From the NCBI GenBank assembly GCA_016861025.1, contig BOKO01000033.1, positions 1 through 56,501 on the forward strand: DNA of 56,501 nucleotides. Reading direction: 5' to 3'. Positions 47,901 through 56,501 of this stretch are shown here, piece after piece (the first letter of the stretch is position 1; every line of letters starts with the position of its first letter). This stretch comes from Chloroflexota bacterium. Lineage in GTDB: Bacteria; Chloroflexota; Anaerolineae; Caldilineales; Caldilineaceae. The position numbers and the translations under genes were made by a program. The notes beneath the pieces were generated by a model. That model made no database searches. It saw nothing but the letters and a program-made list of their open reading frames with translations, and was not told where the DNA came from.

Positions 47901-48215
47901 ATGCAATTTGAGCGAGACCAAGGACTTGATTACGAACTCGTGCGGCAATTTGCGTTAGCTTTTATCAACCAGCGGCGTACTGAATCGACGAGGCGCAGCT
48001 TCGTAAAAACAGGCGGCATTTCGCCCGCTCTGTCTGGATTGGAGCGAACGGCAGGATCATTTGGCTGGAGCACTGGGCACGGCGCTGACAAACTGTTTTT
48101 TGAGCACCAGTGGTTGAAACGGGTTTTCGGCACGCGGGCGGCGCGCCTGACCGAAGCTGGGCGTGCCGGAAAGCGGGAATGGGATGTGCAGGTCGATAAG
48201 CTGACGTTACCGTGA
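47901..48215 (+). CDS. Doubtful 104-residue protein
   Basis: An open frame starting MQFERDQGLDYELVRQF, with a weak ribosome binding site (GAAGG, 12 bases upstream). The C-terminal half is basic (RAARLTEAGRAGKREW) and may be a fragment of a larger DNA-binding gene. A nearly as long frame exists on the other strand. The 189 bases before it contain nothing recognisable. Confidence 0.3.
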   Translation: MQFERDQGLDYELVRQFALAFINQRRTESTRRSFVKTGGISPALSGLERTAGSFGWSTGHGADKLFFEHQWLKRVFGTRAARLTEAGRAGKREWDVQVDKLTLP

Positions 48216-48335
48216 TACACCCTAGAGCGTCAAAACGATTTCAGCAATCGTCAAGTTGACTGCGAAACCCCATACTTCAAGAAACTCCATATAATGGTCG
48301 AAACAGTATAGCAATTTTATTCTGCGAGGCTCTCG

Positions 48336-49223
48336 ATGTCCGACTCAACTACTTTAAGTTCTCCCAAAGCAGCACAAACGCCATTCGAACGTATTCGTCA
48401 GGTTGATGAAGATGGAGTGGAATTCTGGTCAGCGCGTGATCTGATGCTGGCTCTCGAATATGCAAGTTGGCAAAAATTCAAAAGCGTACTGCTTAAGGCG
48501 CAGCTTGCTTGCGAAAATAGTGGGTATGACCCAAGTGACCATTTTATCCAAGCGGTTAAAATGGTCGCCATCGGGTCGGAGGCAAAACGCGAAGTCGAAG
48601 ATATGCACCTCTCGCGTTATGCCTGCTACCTCATCGTCCAGAATGCCGATCCGACCAAGGAAGTCGTCGCGCTCGGTCAAACCTATTTCGCCGTACAGAC
48701 CCGTCGTCAGGAGATTTCAGACGCGGAAGCTCTCGCTGAGTTGACCGAAGACCAGCGGCGACTGCTCTTGCGTCAGCGCATCAAAGTGCAGAATACCGAT
48801 CTCGCCTCAGCCGCGAAAAATGCGGGTGTAATCACAGGAATTGATTTCGCCATCTTCCAAAATCATGGCTATCGCGGGCTGTACAACGGCCTCACCGCAG
48901 AGGACATTCACAAGCGGAAGAAACTCAAAAAGAGTCAGCATATTCTCGACCACATGGGAACGACAGAACTCGCAGCCAACCTATTCCGCAGCACCCAGGC
49001 AGAGGACAAGCTGCGGCGCGACCAGGTGCAGGGGAAAGCCGCCGCCAACGACGTGCATTATCAGGCAGGTGTCGTTGTGCGTCGGGCAATTGCCGAGCTG
49101 GGCGGGACGATGCCCGAAGATTTGCCGACTGCTGACAGCATCAAGAAGCTGGAACGCGCGGAGAAGAAGCGGCTTGCCGCGCCGAAATCCAAAGGCAAGA
49201 AGAACGATGAACCGTCATCCTGA
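48336..49223 (+). CDS. dinD: DinD-like DNA damage-inducible protein
   Basis: A 295-residue BRO-N/DinD family protein. The N-terminal domain reads EFWSARDLMLALEYASWQKF and the conserved block is MHLSRYACYLIVQNADPTKE. In Escherichia coli DinD is SOS-induced and inhibits RecA-mediated strand exchange by disassembling RecA filaments. A plasmid copy could limit RecA or the SOS response during entry. A perfect TATAAT lies at 48290-48295, but no matching -35 is at the right distance. It is convergent with the GIY-YIG gene, with only eight bases between them. Confidence 0.88.
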   Translation: MSDSTTLSSPKAAQTPFERIRQVDEDGVEFWSARDLMLALEYASWQKFKSVLLKAQLACENSGYDPSDHFIQAVKMVAIGSEAKREVEDMHLSRYACYLIVQNADPTKEVVALGQTYFAVQTRRQEISDAEALAELTEDQRRLLLRQRIKVQNTDLASAAKNAGVITGIDFAIFQNHGYRGLYNGLTAEDIHKRKKLKKSQHILDHMGTTELAANLFRSTQAEDKLRRDQVQGKAAANDVHYQAGVVVRRAIAELGGTMPEDLPTADSIKKLERAEKKRLAAPKSKGKKNDEPSS

Positions 49224-49231
49224 ACGCTTCA

Positions 49232-50392
49232 TCATGCAGGTTCCGTGATCTCGGCAGCGTACATGCGCTGATATTGGTCGGTGAATCGTTCCTGATAGGC
49301 GTGTCCGTAGTCTGTGATGTGCAAATGCAGATCAGTAAACCCTGACGCAAATTCAATCAGCGGGCGTGTTCGCTCGCCTAAGCGGTGATTCTGCAATTCC
49401 AAGCGCGCCTCAAAGTTTCGTTTCGCCTCATCACTGGAAAAGTTTGAGAGCAGCCACCATGCTCTCTCCGAGAGCATTTCGATAGGAACCAACTCGCAGC
49501 GATCAACCCTGGATGGCTCACCTGCCAATATTGCGTGCTCCATCTCGGTGAGTTCCTTAGCCTTCATGCGCCGCAGATCGCGCAACACGGCTTTCACATC
49601 CTCGAAAGCGAAATACTCGGTCAGCGTCCCAATCGGCTGTTGAAAATGGCGGTAGCGGTGCTTGAAGTACAGTTCGACATTGCCACGATGCATCCATGTA
49701 CCAAGCGGGATTAGTTCGACACTACCGAAGTGCGGTATGAGGTCGGCGCGGATTTCGGCGAGGCGCTGCTCCAGCGGGCGGGTGGTCACACCGATCTTGT
49801 GCAGGATACCCGCGCTTGTTCGCACTTCGATGAAATAGAGCGTCGTTTCCAGAATGCGCCGCATCTGCGCTCGGAAAAGCACTAAATCGGTCAATGCCGT
49901 GCTTTCTTCCACAGTACAGAATGCCGCCAGCGCCGCCTGTTCAAGCTTGTCGTGTCGCTCGCGGATGAGGGGTTCCTGAAACTGGTTGAATAGATTGAGC
50001 GATAGGTCGCCGAACGGGATTTTACCCTTATGGGTGAGGTTGTAACGCTCGTTGCCGTATGGTGTAATGAAGGACTTGACGACCCCGTAATCCTCCAGCC
50101 AGTAGCCATCACTGTCATCATCCTCATCGTGAAACCGTCGCAGCGCCTCCCACACCTTGCCAGAGAGGTGCAGCCGGAACGAATCATAGATGGGCAGCGC
50201 TACAGTTTCCGTTGAGCGCCGCACCTCCCGGCACGTTTTGCCAGCATGGGCGAAGTGCGGCGCAATTTTCGTGCCTTTTCGCGCGATGAGCGGCATCGCG
50301 CAATAGGGGCATCTCAAAGTCGTTTTCCCACGCCCAACACTCTCGATATAGATGAGCTGTCCTTGTTCGTTGATGCCATAGGGTAGATACAT
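49232..50392 (-). CDS. CoiA-like/GIY-YIG nuclease protein
   Basis: From the ATG at 50392 (MYLPYGINEQGQLIYIES), which has AGGAG seven bases upstream, the product is 386 residues. The N-terminal part RCPYCAMPLIARKG, with HFAH, resembles the zinc-binding start of CoiA competence proteins. In the middle, LYFIEVRTSAGILHKIGVTT followed by QRLAEIR matches the T5orf172 branch of GIY-YIG nucleases. CoiA relatives process incoming single-stranded DNA. Here a DNA-processing or defence role is possible. It lies downstream of the primase gene on the same strand. Confidence 0.65.
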   Translation of the reverse strand: MYLPYGINEQGQLIYIESVGRGKTTLRCPYCAMPLIARKGTKIAPHFAHAGKTCREVRRSTETVALPIYDSFRLHLSGKVWEALRRFHDEDDDSDGYWLEDYGVVKSFITPYGNERYNLTHKGKIPFGDLSLNLFNQFQEPLIRERHDKLEQAALAAFCTVEESTALTDLVLFRAQMRRILETTLYFIEVRTSAGILHKIGVTTRPLEQRLAEIRADLIPHFGSVELIPLGTWMHRGNVELYFKHRYRHFQQPIGTLTEYFAFEDVKAVLRDLRRMKAKELTEMEHAILAGEPSRVDRCELVPIEMLSERAWWLLSNFSSDEAKRNFEARLELQNHRLGERTRPLIEFASGFTDLHLHITDYGHAYQERFTDQYQRMYAAEITEPA

Positions 50393-50420
50393 TTCGGTTC
50401 TCCTAAAACAAACTGCTACC

Positions 50421-50487
50421 CTACATACCCTGCATGGCTTTTCTCTCAACCATGAACGGTATGTAGGCTTTGAACGGTCTGAACGGT
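50421..50487. repeat. Inverted repeat and three TGAACGGT repeats
   Basis: CTACATACC (50421-50429) is the inverse of GGTATGTAG (50458-50466). TGAACGGT occurs at 50453-50460, 50471-50478 and 50480-50487. The cluster lies between the primase stop and the GIY-YIG start and could be an operator for that gene or a small iteron group. Confidence 0.45.
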
Positions 50488-50490
50488 TTT

Positions 50491-53058
50491 TCAGCGGTTT
50501 TCGTAAACCACCGCCACGTCATAGCGGCGCATCATGTCGATCACATCGAGCGGCTTGACGGCATAGGTGATGCCATCCATCCCGCGTTTGCGTCCCGCTT
50601 CATCAAGCAGGTGCAGTCGCTTGATGATGTGTCCGATCCACTGCGCATCACCCAGCTTTTCGACCGGCTGACCCAGCAATCGTGCAACTTTCTCGCGCAG
50701 CGCCGCCGCCTTGATCCAGACGACTGCGGTCTGCCCGCGCGTCAGCAATTCGAGCGCTTGCAAGACCGCTTCTTCGCGCTCGCTGAGTGCCTTGCCCTGA
50801 CTGATTTGTTCGTCGTTTTCCGCCGCCGCTGCGATGGCTTGCAGCAACCCGGACACGCCACCCTGCTCCTCGAAGAACGCTGCCAGCGCGACCAGCGGCG
50901 ACCACAGTTCGCTGGATCGGTTATGCAGGGTATGCAGCGCCGGACGCTCAAAATAGTTGGTGTAGAGATGTGGAAACGCGGTCAGCGCCAACGTGTAGAG
51001 CTGGTGACGGATTGCGGCACCGTCGAAATCGGGTGGGAAAGAGGGCATCTTCCGGTCGGTGCGGCGCATCGGGATGGCAATGCAGCGCGACGCGAGAATG
51101 TCCTCCAACCCGGCAATCGCCGCCAGAATTTTCGGTGAATACACGTCGAACGCCTGCGGTTTCATGTCTTCGCCAATCAGCCGGATGGCAGGCATCCCCT
51201 GTTTGTAGCCGCTGTTGAGCAGCTGGCGAATTTGCTGCATTCCGGGGTCTTTGGGATTGTGGTAGCGCTCAGCTTCGTCGATGCCGACCGTGCAGGACGT
51301 ATAGTGGATCAGACGAAACATGGACGGTCCGGTGGGATCGGAGGTGCTGACCATGTTGAATGCCAGCGGCTGCATGACGCGCATGACGGTACTCTTGCCG
51401 CTGTTCTTCGGTCCGTTCAATGCCAGATACGGATACGCCGGGAACATCGTGTAGAAGTAGGTGCCAATCGTCCACAGCGCGAGGATAGCGCTCTCGACCT
51501 CCGAGCGGAAATCGACGTAGCGCGTGAACAGATCATGCACGGTCTTGAAGACCTGACCGGGGTCGCTGGTCTCGCCCTTCAAGTAGCGCTGGATGTCGCT
51601 GAAGCGCCAGCGCATCAGGAAGTCTGAGCCTTCCGGCAGCACGCGCAGCGCGATTTCTCTGCCGTTGAGGGGGATGATCTGGGCATCGCTCACACGGACA
51701 AGTTCGCGTGACGATGTAACCAGATACGGCTGCGTGTTCAGCCGGTTCTCTTTCGTCCGCTCGACCACCGAAACGGTCACCAGCGCCACATCGCGCTGGA
51801 AACCGAGCGCGGGCGACAGCAGCGGCACGTCGTCACCGAGAATCTGCGGCATGTCGTTTGCATCCTGTTGGGTCTGTTCGATCTTTTTCCGCGTCGCTTT
51901 GAGCAGATCGTTGAACACCCGCCCTTTGATGCCGAGCTTTGCCAGCGCTGCACGGAAGTCGCTCAGTTCCATCTCGTCGAGATCAACCGCGTGCTGGAAC
52001 AGGTCGCGCACTGCGTCCTTGCGCTCCAATCCGACCAGAAAGGCGACGCGCTCAATCTCGGTTTGCAGCCATGTCTTCGCTTTGTTGAGTGCTTCCTGCG
52101 CCGTTTCGACTGTGCCACCCTGCGTCAGCCAGTCGTTCGCGTCCTTCACACCATCGGGCAGACGCGGCACGAGTGATGTTGCACCAAGCCGCCTGGCAAT
52201 CTCACGGTTCTTGTCCATTGCTTCTGGCGTGTTGTCGAGCGCGACGAATACGCGGGGGTGCTGGCGCAACTGACCGAGCAGATCGTCCGAGATGTGCATC
52301 CCGGCAATCGCCAGCGCTGGAACACCCCACTCGCTGAAGGTGATAGCATCCGCCTGCCCTTCGACGAGCGCGATCTGTTCGGCATCAGCGCTGTAGAGGT
52401 GATTGTAGTAGGGACGGCGCTCACCAAGGATTTCGCGCGGCGAATTGTAGTGCTGTTTGCCGGTGATGGAGCGCCCGCTCAGATACGCTAAACGTCCCTG
52501 CTCCAGATGGATGTAGACCAACATTCCTGAGGGGAATTTACTGATGACCATTCGCCACTTATCGGGCAGGTTGAGGTCTGCCAGCAGCGGACGCTTGTCC
52601 TGGGGCATAAATCCGAGCCGTGCGGCTTTCACAGTGGCGGGTTGCCAACCGCGAATCTTGGTTACGTATTCCAATGCAGCGGGAGTATTGAGCAGCGCCT
52701 CGTGCAGCCGCTGCACCAACTGGCGCTCTGCCCACGCAAATGACTTGTGGAAGTCAGCCTGCATTTCGATGACAATCCCTGCCCGCTGCGCCAGATAGCG
52801 AACCGCTTCCATGAACATCGCCGCGTCGCGGTTGTTCCAGCGGTTGTCATAGCCGAGCAGATGCCGTCCGGCGAAGTCGAAGGCGTCACCATATTCGCCT
52901 CTGGAATTCCAGAAATACTGTCCAGTCTGTGGGGTGACGACCAGACTATCATGTTCCACGCCGACGTAGCGCGTTCCCTGTCGTCTCAAGGCGAACTTCT
53001 CGCCGACGAGCTGTTCAATTGGATTGGCGGAGCGGATCTGCTCCAAATCGATACTCAT
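50491..53058 (-). CDS. DnaG-like primase fused to helicase-like ATPase, zinc finger lost
   Basis: An 855-residue replication protein. The N-terminal region keeps the DnaG layout (IEQLVGEKFALRRQGTRYVG, GEYGDAFDFAGRHL), but the zinc-binding CHC2 cysteines are absent. A Toprim core follows with VEGQADAITF (about 230-239) and FVALDNTPEA. The C-terminal part is an ATPase with NGPKNSGKST (about 552-561), VGIDEAERYHNPKD and a DUF3631-like end. It probably starts and drives plasmid replication. A ribosome binding site AAGGAGA supports the ATG at 53058. It is the gene after parB on the minus strand, separated by a terminator. Confidence 0.85.
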   Translation of the reverse strand: MSIDLEQIRSANPIEQLVGEKFALRRQGTRYVGVEHDSLVVTPQTGQYFWNSRGEYGDAFDFAGRHLLGYDNRWNNRDAAMFMEAVRYLAQRAGIVIEMQADFHKSFAWAERQLVQRLHEALLNTPAALEYVTKIRGWQPATVKAARLGFMPQDKRPLLADLNLPDKWRMVISKFPSGMLVYIHLEQGRLAYLSGRSITGKQHYNSPREILGERRPYYNHLYSADAEQIALVEGQADAITFSEWGVPALAIAGMHISDDLLGQLRQHPRVFVALDNTPEAMDKNREIARRLGATSLVPRLPDGVKDANDWLTQGGTVETAQEALNKAKTWLQTEIERVAFLVGLERKDAVRDLFQHAVDLDEMELSDFRAALAKLGIKGRVFNDLLKATRKKIEQTQQDANDMPQILGDDVPLLSPALGFQRDVALVTVSVVERTKENRLNTQPYLVTSSRELVRVSDAQIIPLNGREIALRVLPEGSDFLMRWRFSDIQRYLKGETSDPGQVFKTVHDLFTRYVDFRSEVESAILALWTIGTYFYTMFPAYPYLALNGPKNSGKSTVMRVMQPLAFNMVSTSDPTGPSMFRLIHYTSCTVGIDEAERYHNPKDPGMQQIRQLLNSGYKQGMPAIRLIGEDMKPQAFDVYSPKILAAIAGLEDILASRCIAIPMRRTDRKMPSFPPDFDGAAIRHQLYTLALTAFPHLYTNYFERPALHTLHNRSSELWSPLVALAAFFEEQGGVSGLLQAIAAAAENDEQISQGKALSEREEAVLQALELLTRGQTAVVWIKAAALREKVARLLGQPVEKLGDAQWIGHIIKRLHLLDEAGRKRGMDGITYAVKPLDVIDMMRRYDVAVVYENR

Positions 53059-53204
53059 AAGATCACTCTCCTTGCGCTGTGCGCAGGCAATGTTGAAGAG
53101 AACCGGTGTCGAAAAGACACGGTTTGAGCGCGATATCGAGTTGCACAGGGAGAGAGGTTGTGATACATTGTGAGTGCCTAGTTCACTATGTACCCCAGTC
53201 CGCC

Positions 53205-53235
53205 GCCCATGTGCTTTCCAGCTTGTGGGCTTTTT
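53205..53235 (+). terminator. Plus-strand terminator upstream of the primase gene
   Basis: GCCCA (53205-53209) pairs with TGGGC (53226-53230), with an inner GCT/AGC pair, followed by TTTTT. No plus-strand gene ends here, so it may terminate a small antisense transcript over the primase leader or may be fortuitous. Confidence 0.4.
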
Positions 53236-53285
53236 ATTTGTCTACGGCGGTGAGCGTATATATCGGTTCACTGTTTCCTCCTTTG

Positions 53286-53311
53286 AAAAGGTAAACGCAC
53301 GTTTACCTTTT
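53286..53311 (-). terminator. Terminator after parB
   Basis: A perfect 12-bp inverted repeat, AAAAGGTAAACG with CGTTTACCTTTT and a 2-base centre, starts at the parB stop codon. A and T runs on both sides would let it work in both directions. Confidence 0.75.
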
Positions 53312-54512
53312 ATTCCGCTCCCAGGTAACGTTCAGCTTCAGTGATGAGTTTCCTTAGCGCCTGTAGGCGGGCTTTGGCGACAGCGGAGTCACCTTCCTGC
53401 AACATAATTGCACGGGCTAACTCTTGTGCTGATGTCACCTGAGTTGATTGGGCAACTTTTGCGATTTTCATTGCTGACGGCGATATATCTTTTCTGACAT
53501 CATCATCGTCCTGATCTGCGTTACCACTGTCGCATAGCTCTTTGACTTGCTTGGCTGAGAGATTGAAGTCGATGATTTGGCGCATGATCTCAGCGTGATA
53601 TTCTGCTGGCACAGCAAGCACTGGACGTAACCGATATTCTTCAATGCTATAGCGATCAGCCAGCTCTAATGCTTCATCAGAAAGCTTCAGCAATGCCTTG
53701 TACTGACTGAACTGCATCTTGCCCATCCCGCCCATCGCGCTGAGAACTGCATCCGTGTACTCGCGCTTGCTTCGCAGATCAAGATCGAGCGCCTGACGGT
53801 AGAAATCATTTTCGACGGCATAGGCAGGGATTTCATAACCGTGAACGGTGAGCAGCAGCAGCGCCGCCTGTCGCGCCAGTGCCACCGCTGTTAGCCCGGA
53901 GCGTGCCGTGTTCTCTTTTGCCTGCCGAAAAACCGACGAGCGATTCGCAGGAATGATGATGCATGGGATCATGCCGTCGCCGGTGTAGTTGGGGATGAAG
54001 TCGCGCAGCAGCCATGTCGCCCAGTAACGCCGTTCGCCAGTTTCGATCCGAAACAGCCGTGTCACTCCTTGACTGGCATCCACCACCGTCAGTGGATTGA
54101 CCTGTCCATCATCCCGGATCGTGATCGCCAGATTGACCAGATCGCGCAGAAACACTTCCTCTGGTGTGAGGATTGCGGCGGGTTCATCGTCGCGCTCATC
54201 ATCGGCGTTTGGGAGCAGCTCAAGCAGGTTGTTGAACGGTCGTCCGCGATGCCGCGCTGCAATCTGGACGATCTGTACCAGTTCGCGCAGCGCCTGCGTC
54301 GGCGTGATCTGATTCTGATGAAATCTAAGATGAATACTTTCCGGCAACACGCGACGCGGCTGCACCGGATCAGGGCGTACCATTTCCAGCAGGATGCGCT
54401 CAACATGGATCGCGTTGCCATTTAGATTCTGCGGTAGGTCGCCGAGCAGGTCGCTGGTGACGGATGCCAGCAGGTCGTCCATACGCTGCGTATCGTGATT
54501 CGGGCGCGCCAT
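53310..54512 (-). CDS. parB: ParB-like partition protein
   Basis: A 400-residue ParB/Srx-fold protein: QPRRVLPESI near residue 50 and GERRYWATWLLRD near 160 are the two ParB boxes, separated by an unusually long insert of about 80 residues. A central helix-turn-helix region (FSQYKALLKLSDEALELAD) and an acidic C-terminal part follow. It binds parS and stimulates ParA. Its ATG shares a base with the parA stop (TAATG), so the two are co-translated. Confidence 0.88.
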   Translation of the reverse strand: MARPNHDTQRMDDLLASVTSDLLGDLPQNLNGNAIHVERILLEMVRPDPVQPRRVLPESIHLRFHQNQITPTQALRELVQIVQIAARHRGRPFNNLLELLPNADDERDDEPAAILTPEEVFLRDLVNLAITIRDDGQVNPLTVVDASQGVTRLFRIETGERRYWATWLLRDFIPNYTGDGMIPCIIIPANRSSVFRQAKENTARSGLTAVALARQAALLLLTVHGYEIPAYAVENDFYRQALDLDLRSKREYTDAVLSAMGGMGKMQFSQYKALLKLSDEALELADRYSIEEYRLRPVLAVPAEYHAEIMRQIIDFNLSAKQVKELCDSGNADQDDDDVRKDISPSAMKIAKVAQSTQVTSAQELARAIMLQEGDSAVAKARLQALRKLITEAERYLGAE

Positions 54513-55336
54513 TAGTCGCCACCCTTTGCTAGATAACGTACTAGCGATGCGACCACCTGCATGTATGCTTTGCTCGCTGACGCGACGGGATTATAAGTGA
54601 ACAGACTCTGATGGCTGCTGTGCGCATACGAGACCGCTTCGTTGGCAGGGATGACACCGAGCAACAGTTTGCCCAAAACTGGATGCGCTTTGACCTCCGC
54701 TAGCAAGTGATTATGTCCGCGTATCCGGCTATCCATCTTGGTCACGAGTAGCCCGCTCACGCGCAGCGTCGGATGTCGCCAGCCTTCGCGGATGTCATTG
54801 ATCTTCTCGATCACGCTGGTCAAGCCGACCGTTTCCAGATAGCGTGGCTCGACCGGCACAATCGCGTCGGTCGCAGCAAGCAAAGCCATCTCGGTTAGCA
54901 GGCTGAAGGAGGGGCGCGTGTCGATGATGATGGCGGCATACTGGTTGGCGATCTTGCTGACCGGATCGGTCAGACGATATGGCGCGCCTGCCACGCCCAT
55001 CAGTTCCCGCTCCGCACCTTCGAGCATGGGGGAAGCGGGCAGAATGTGCAGATCGGTATCCCACTGACTCTGTATGATGCAATTGAGCAGCGTTTGCGGG
55101 GCATTGACGCGATCTGCCATGAGGACAGAATAGAGACTGTCGTCCGCGCCGTAGTCTTTGCGTCCAGTCGTGACCAGCGACGCATGGCCCTGTGAATCAG
55201 TGTCGATGATCAGTACGCGCGGATTGGCTACATTGGCGCGGCGCAGCAGGTGTACCATGCCGAGCGCGATGTTGGTGGCGGATGTCGATTTGCCGACGCC
55301 ACCCTTATGGTTGGTAAATACAAACGAACGAGTCAT
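54512..55336 (-). CDS. parA: ParA-type partition ATPase
   Basis: A 274-residue MinD/ParA ATPase with the deviant Walker A NHKGGVGKSTSATNIA near residue 10, IIDTDSQGHAS (Walker A') near 46 and IIIDTRPS (Walker B). There is no N-terminal DNA-binding extension, so it is a type Ib-like or chromosome-like short form. The second ATG at 55336 is eight bases from GAGGAG and is preferred to the first at 55342. It drives plasmid segregation with ParB. The 175 bases upstream, to 55517, are a candidate promoter and centromere region, but I see no clear repeats in them. Confidence 0.92.
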   Translation of the reverse strand: MTRSFVFTNHKGGVGKSTSATNIALGMVHLLRRANVANPRVLIIDTDSQGHASLVTTGRKDYGADDSLYSVLMADRVNAPQTLLNCIIQSQWDTDLHILPASPMLEGAERELMGVAGAPYRLTDPVSKIANQYAAIIIDTRPSFSLLTEMALLAATDAIVPVEPRYLETVGLTSVIEKINDIREGWRHPTLRVSGLLVTKMDSRIRGHNHLLAEVKAHPVLGKLLLGVIPANEAVSYAHSSHQSLFTYNPVASASKAYMQVVASLVRYLAKGGD

Positions 55337-55517
55337 TGCCATATCTCCTCAGAACCCAACGAACCGTCAAATTCGCTGCTGCTGTGTTTTTCACAGCCCT
55401 GGCAAGGACTTCGCGGAGATATGGTAAATTGACAACCGGAAGTCTTGCTGGCACGGGCAGCGAGCTTCAAGGTGGGTGGGGGAGACGAAACCTCCTCCGC
55501 TCACCGCAAAAGCCGAT

Positions 55518-56374
55518 TTAGTCCAAGGTTGAGAGGCGCACGAGATGTGCGTAATGGGGAAATTGAATGCGTTGGATAAAAGTTGAGCGATTTAAGCTAG
55601 GGGATTGTTCGGATAAGTTCCTGTTGCTCCCGCAGCTTAGGACGGTAAGCGAACATTCCGTTCTGACAAAACCAGCAGCAGATTTGCTGCTGGTTTTTGT
55701 TTTGCTATAACCCTGTATTTCCTCTACATCACCGCTGTTTCGTATCCAGTTACGAATATCCTGAAGATACGAGAAAGGCGCACGCAGTTCCAGATTGATG
55801 ATTCCCTCACAGTCAATCACGACCCGTGAGACGATGTGATGCAGTAATTCCTTCTGATCACTCCGTTCCAGTGAATTATACACGATTCCGATCTGTGAAA
55901 TCATTTGAAGCGCAGTATCGAGATTTGCAATGTGCGTTTTGTGTTGATACTGCAAAGACTCAAGAGTAGATCGAATCACATTGCGTCGATCCTGCCATTC
56001 GCGCCACAGGCTATCCCAAACGGCATCGGTGATTTTGCCCGCTGCATAAAGACGCGCCATCCGCCCTTCCTCTTCATCAACCATCTTCAATGACGACTGA
56101 AGACGTTCTCGCTCATCGGGGCGAAGATGTCCAAGCTGCTCAGCAACATCCTGTGTATAAACATCGCGAATTACAGGCAATAAATCGGGATCGACCTGAA
56201 TGTTCATCAGAGCCGCGGGAATTTGATTATCAATATCACTACACAGAAAACTCACCTCAGTACGGGCGATACGATAGTATGGTGTTCCGCCTCCGCTCCG
56301 CCCGGCATTTGAAGTTGAACCCGTTAAGCGCCGCTGCCCGCTACCCTCAGGGTGTTCATAATAAGCGATACCTT
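55518..56374 (-). pseudogene. Large serine recombinase, C-terminal part, cut by the IS
   Basis: The frame is open from the IS border at 56374 to 55518, without its N terminus. GIAYYEHPEGS and GTPYYRIARTEVSFLCSD match the zinc-ribbon/recombinase region. The long coiled-coil (DERERLQSSLKMVDEEEGRMARLYAAGKI, in two parts) and LELRAPFSYL near the end are typical of large serine integrases and resolvases. The catalytic serine domain is missing. A 13-bp hairpin (55668-55697) lies inside the last third of the frame, so the native gene may have ended earlier. It was probably the integrase or resolvase of the element. Confidence 0.75.
55668..55697. terminator. Strong hairpin within the recombinase frame
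   Basis: AAAACCAGCAGCA pairs perfectly with TGCTGCTGGTTTT around GATT, flanked by A and T runs. It looks like a bidirectional terminator although it lies inside an open frame. Confidence 0.55.
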
Positions 56375-56501
56375 TGACCTATCCCCGATTCAACGGACAG
56401 TCAGAATGTCAGGGGCAGGCGAGCTGCTCGAATTCGGCAGGGCTGAGATAACCCAAGGCAGAATGCCGCCGCTGACGGTTGTACCACACCTCGATGTACT
56501 C
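56373..56501 (-). mobile_element. IS3-family element, 3' end (partial)
   Basis: The inverted repeat begins TTTGACCTATCCCCG at 56373 and is the partner of the one ending at about 111. The element continues past the right edge. The bases just outside the two IS ends (ACC or CTT here, CCC or AAC at the left) give no convincing target duplication. Confidence 0.85.
56409..56501 (-). CDS. IS3-family transposase OrfB, last 30 codons
   Basis: The translated end EYIEVWYNRQRRHSALGYLS followed by PAEFE is the conserved C terminus of the DDE integrase domain of IS3-family OrfB. The N-terminal part lies outside the window. Confidence 0.9.
   Translation of the reverse strand, partial: EYIEVWYNRQRRHSALGYLSPAEFEQLACP

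Overview
The window looks like most or all of a mobilizable plasmid (or a plasmid-like integrative element) from a moderately GC-rich environmental bacterium. Several genes have the flavour of Chloroflexota proteins, but no rRNA or tRNA is present to fix the taxon and this is only a low-confidence impression. Plasmid functions sit on the minus strand: a relaxosome and coupling-protein operon (684-4181), an SSB and a large PRTRC-type operon containing ubiquitin-like pathway genes, a primase and a methyltransferase-helicase fusion (21783-37021), and a primase-helicase followed by ParB and ParA (50491-55336). No mating-channel genes such as VirB4 or VirB6 are visible, so the element seems mobilizable rather than self-conjugative.

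Both ends run into the same family of IS3-type element. At the left, its 5' inverted repeat and the first 15 codons of orfA cut off a TIR-domain gene. At the right, the last 30 codons of orfB and the other inverted repeat cut off a large serine recombinase. Orientation and order fit a circle broken inside a collapsed IS copy, or two direct copies flanking the segment.

Two accessory islands were inserted on the plus strand. Island 1 (4921-21690) starts with a 1718-residue DEAH helicase with DUF1998 and a C-terminal DUF559-like nuclease-like domain. It continues with a DrmD-like SNF2 helicase, a 1318-residue adenine methyltransferase of the DrmMI/PglX type, a HEPN protein, an unknown protein, an Mrr_N-NERD-SF1 helicase fusion and a TPR/cold-shock protein. 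It resembles a DISARM/Druantia hybrid that I do not recognise as a described system.

Island 2 (38768-47711) combines a T/G-mismatch-type DNA glycosylase, a HerA-like ATPase, a winged-helix/NurA-like protein, a UvrD helicase fused to an iron-sulfur PD-(D/E)XK nuclease, a C5-cytosine methyltransferase and a small Xre repressor. Two palindromic operators lie between the repressor and the methyltransferase. I read it as a candidate 5mC-based restriction system in which a helicase-nuclease machine replaces a simple endonuclease and the glycosylase repairs deaminated 5mC. Downstream are a DinD homologue and a CoiA/GIY-YIG protein.

Non-coding DNA is also notable. Two distant copies (about 22221-22372 and 37413-37555) of one structured motif share an identical 21-nt loop core, while their flanking stems differ in sequence but stay paired. 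A cluster of nested hairpins (4362-4642) upstream of the mobilization operon is a candidate oriT or structured RNA.
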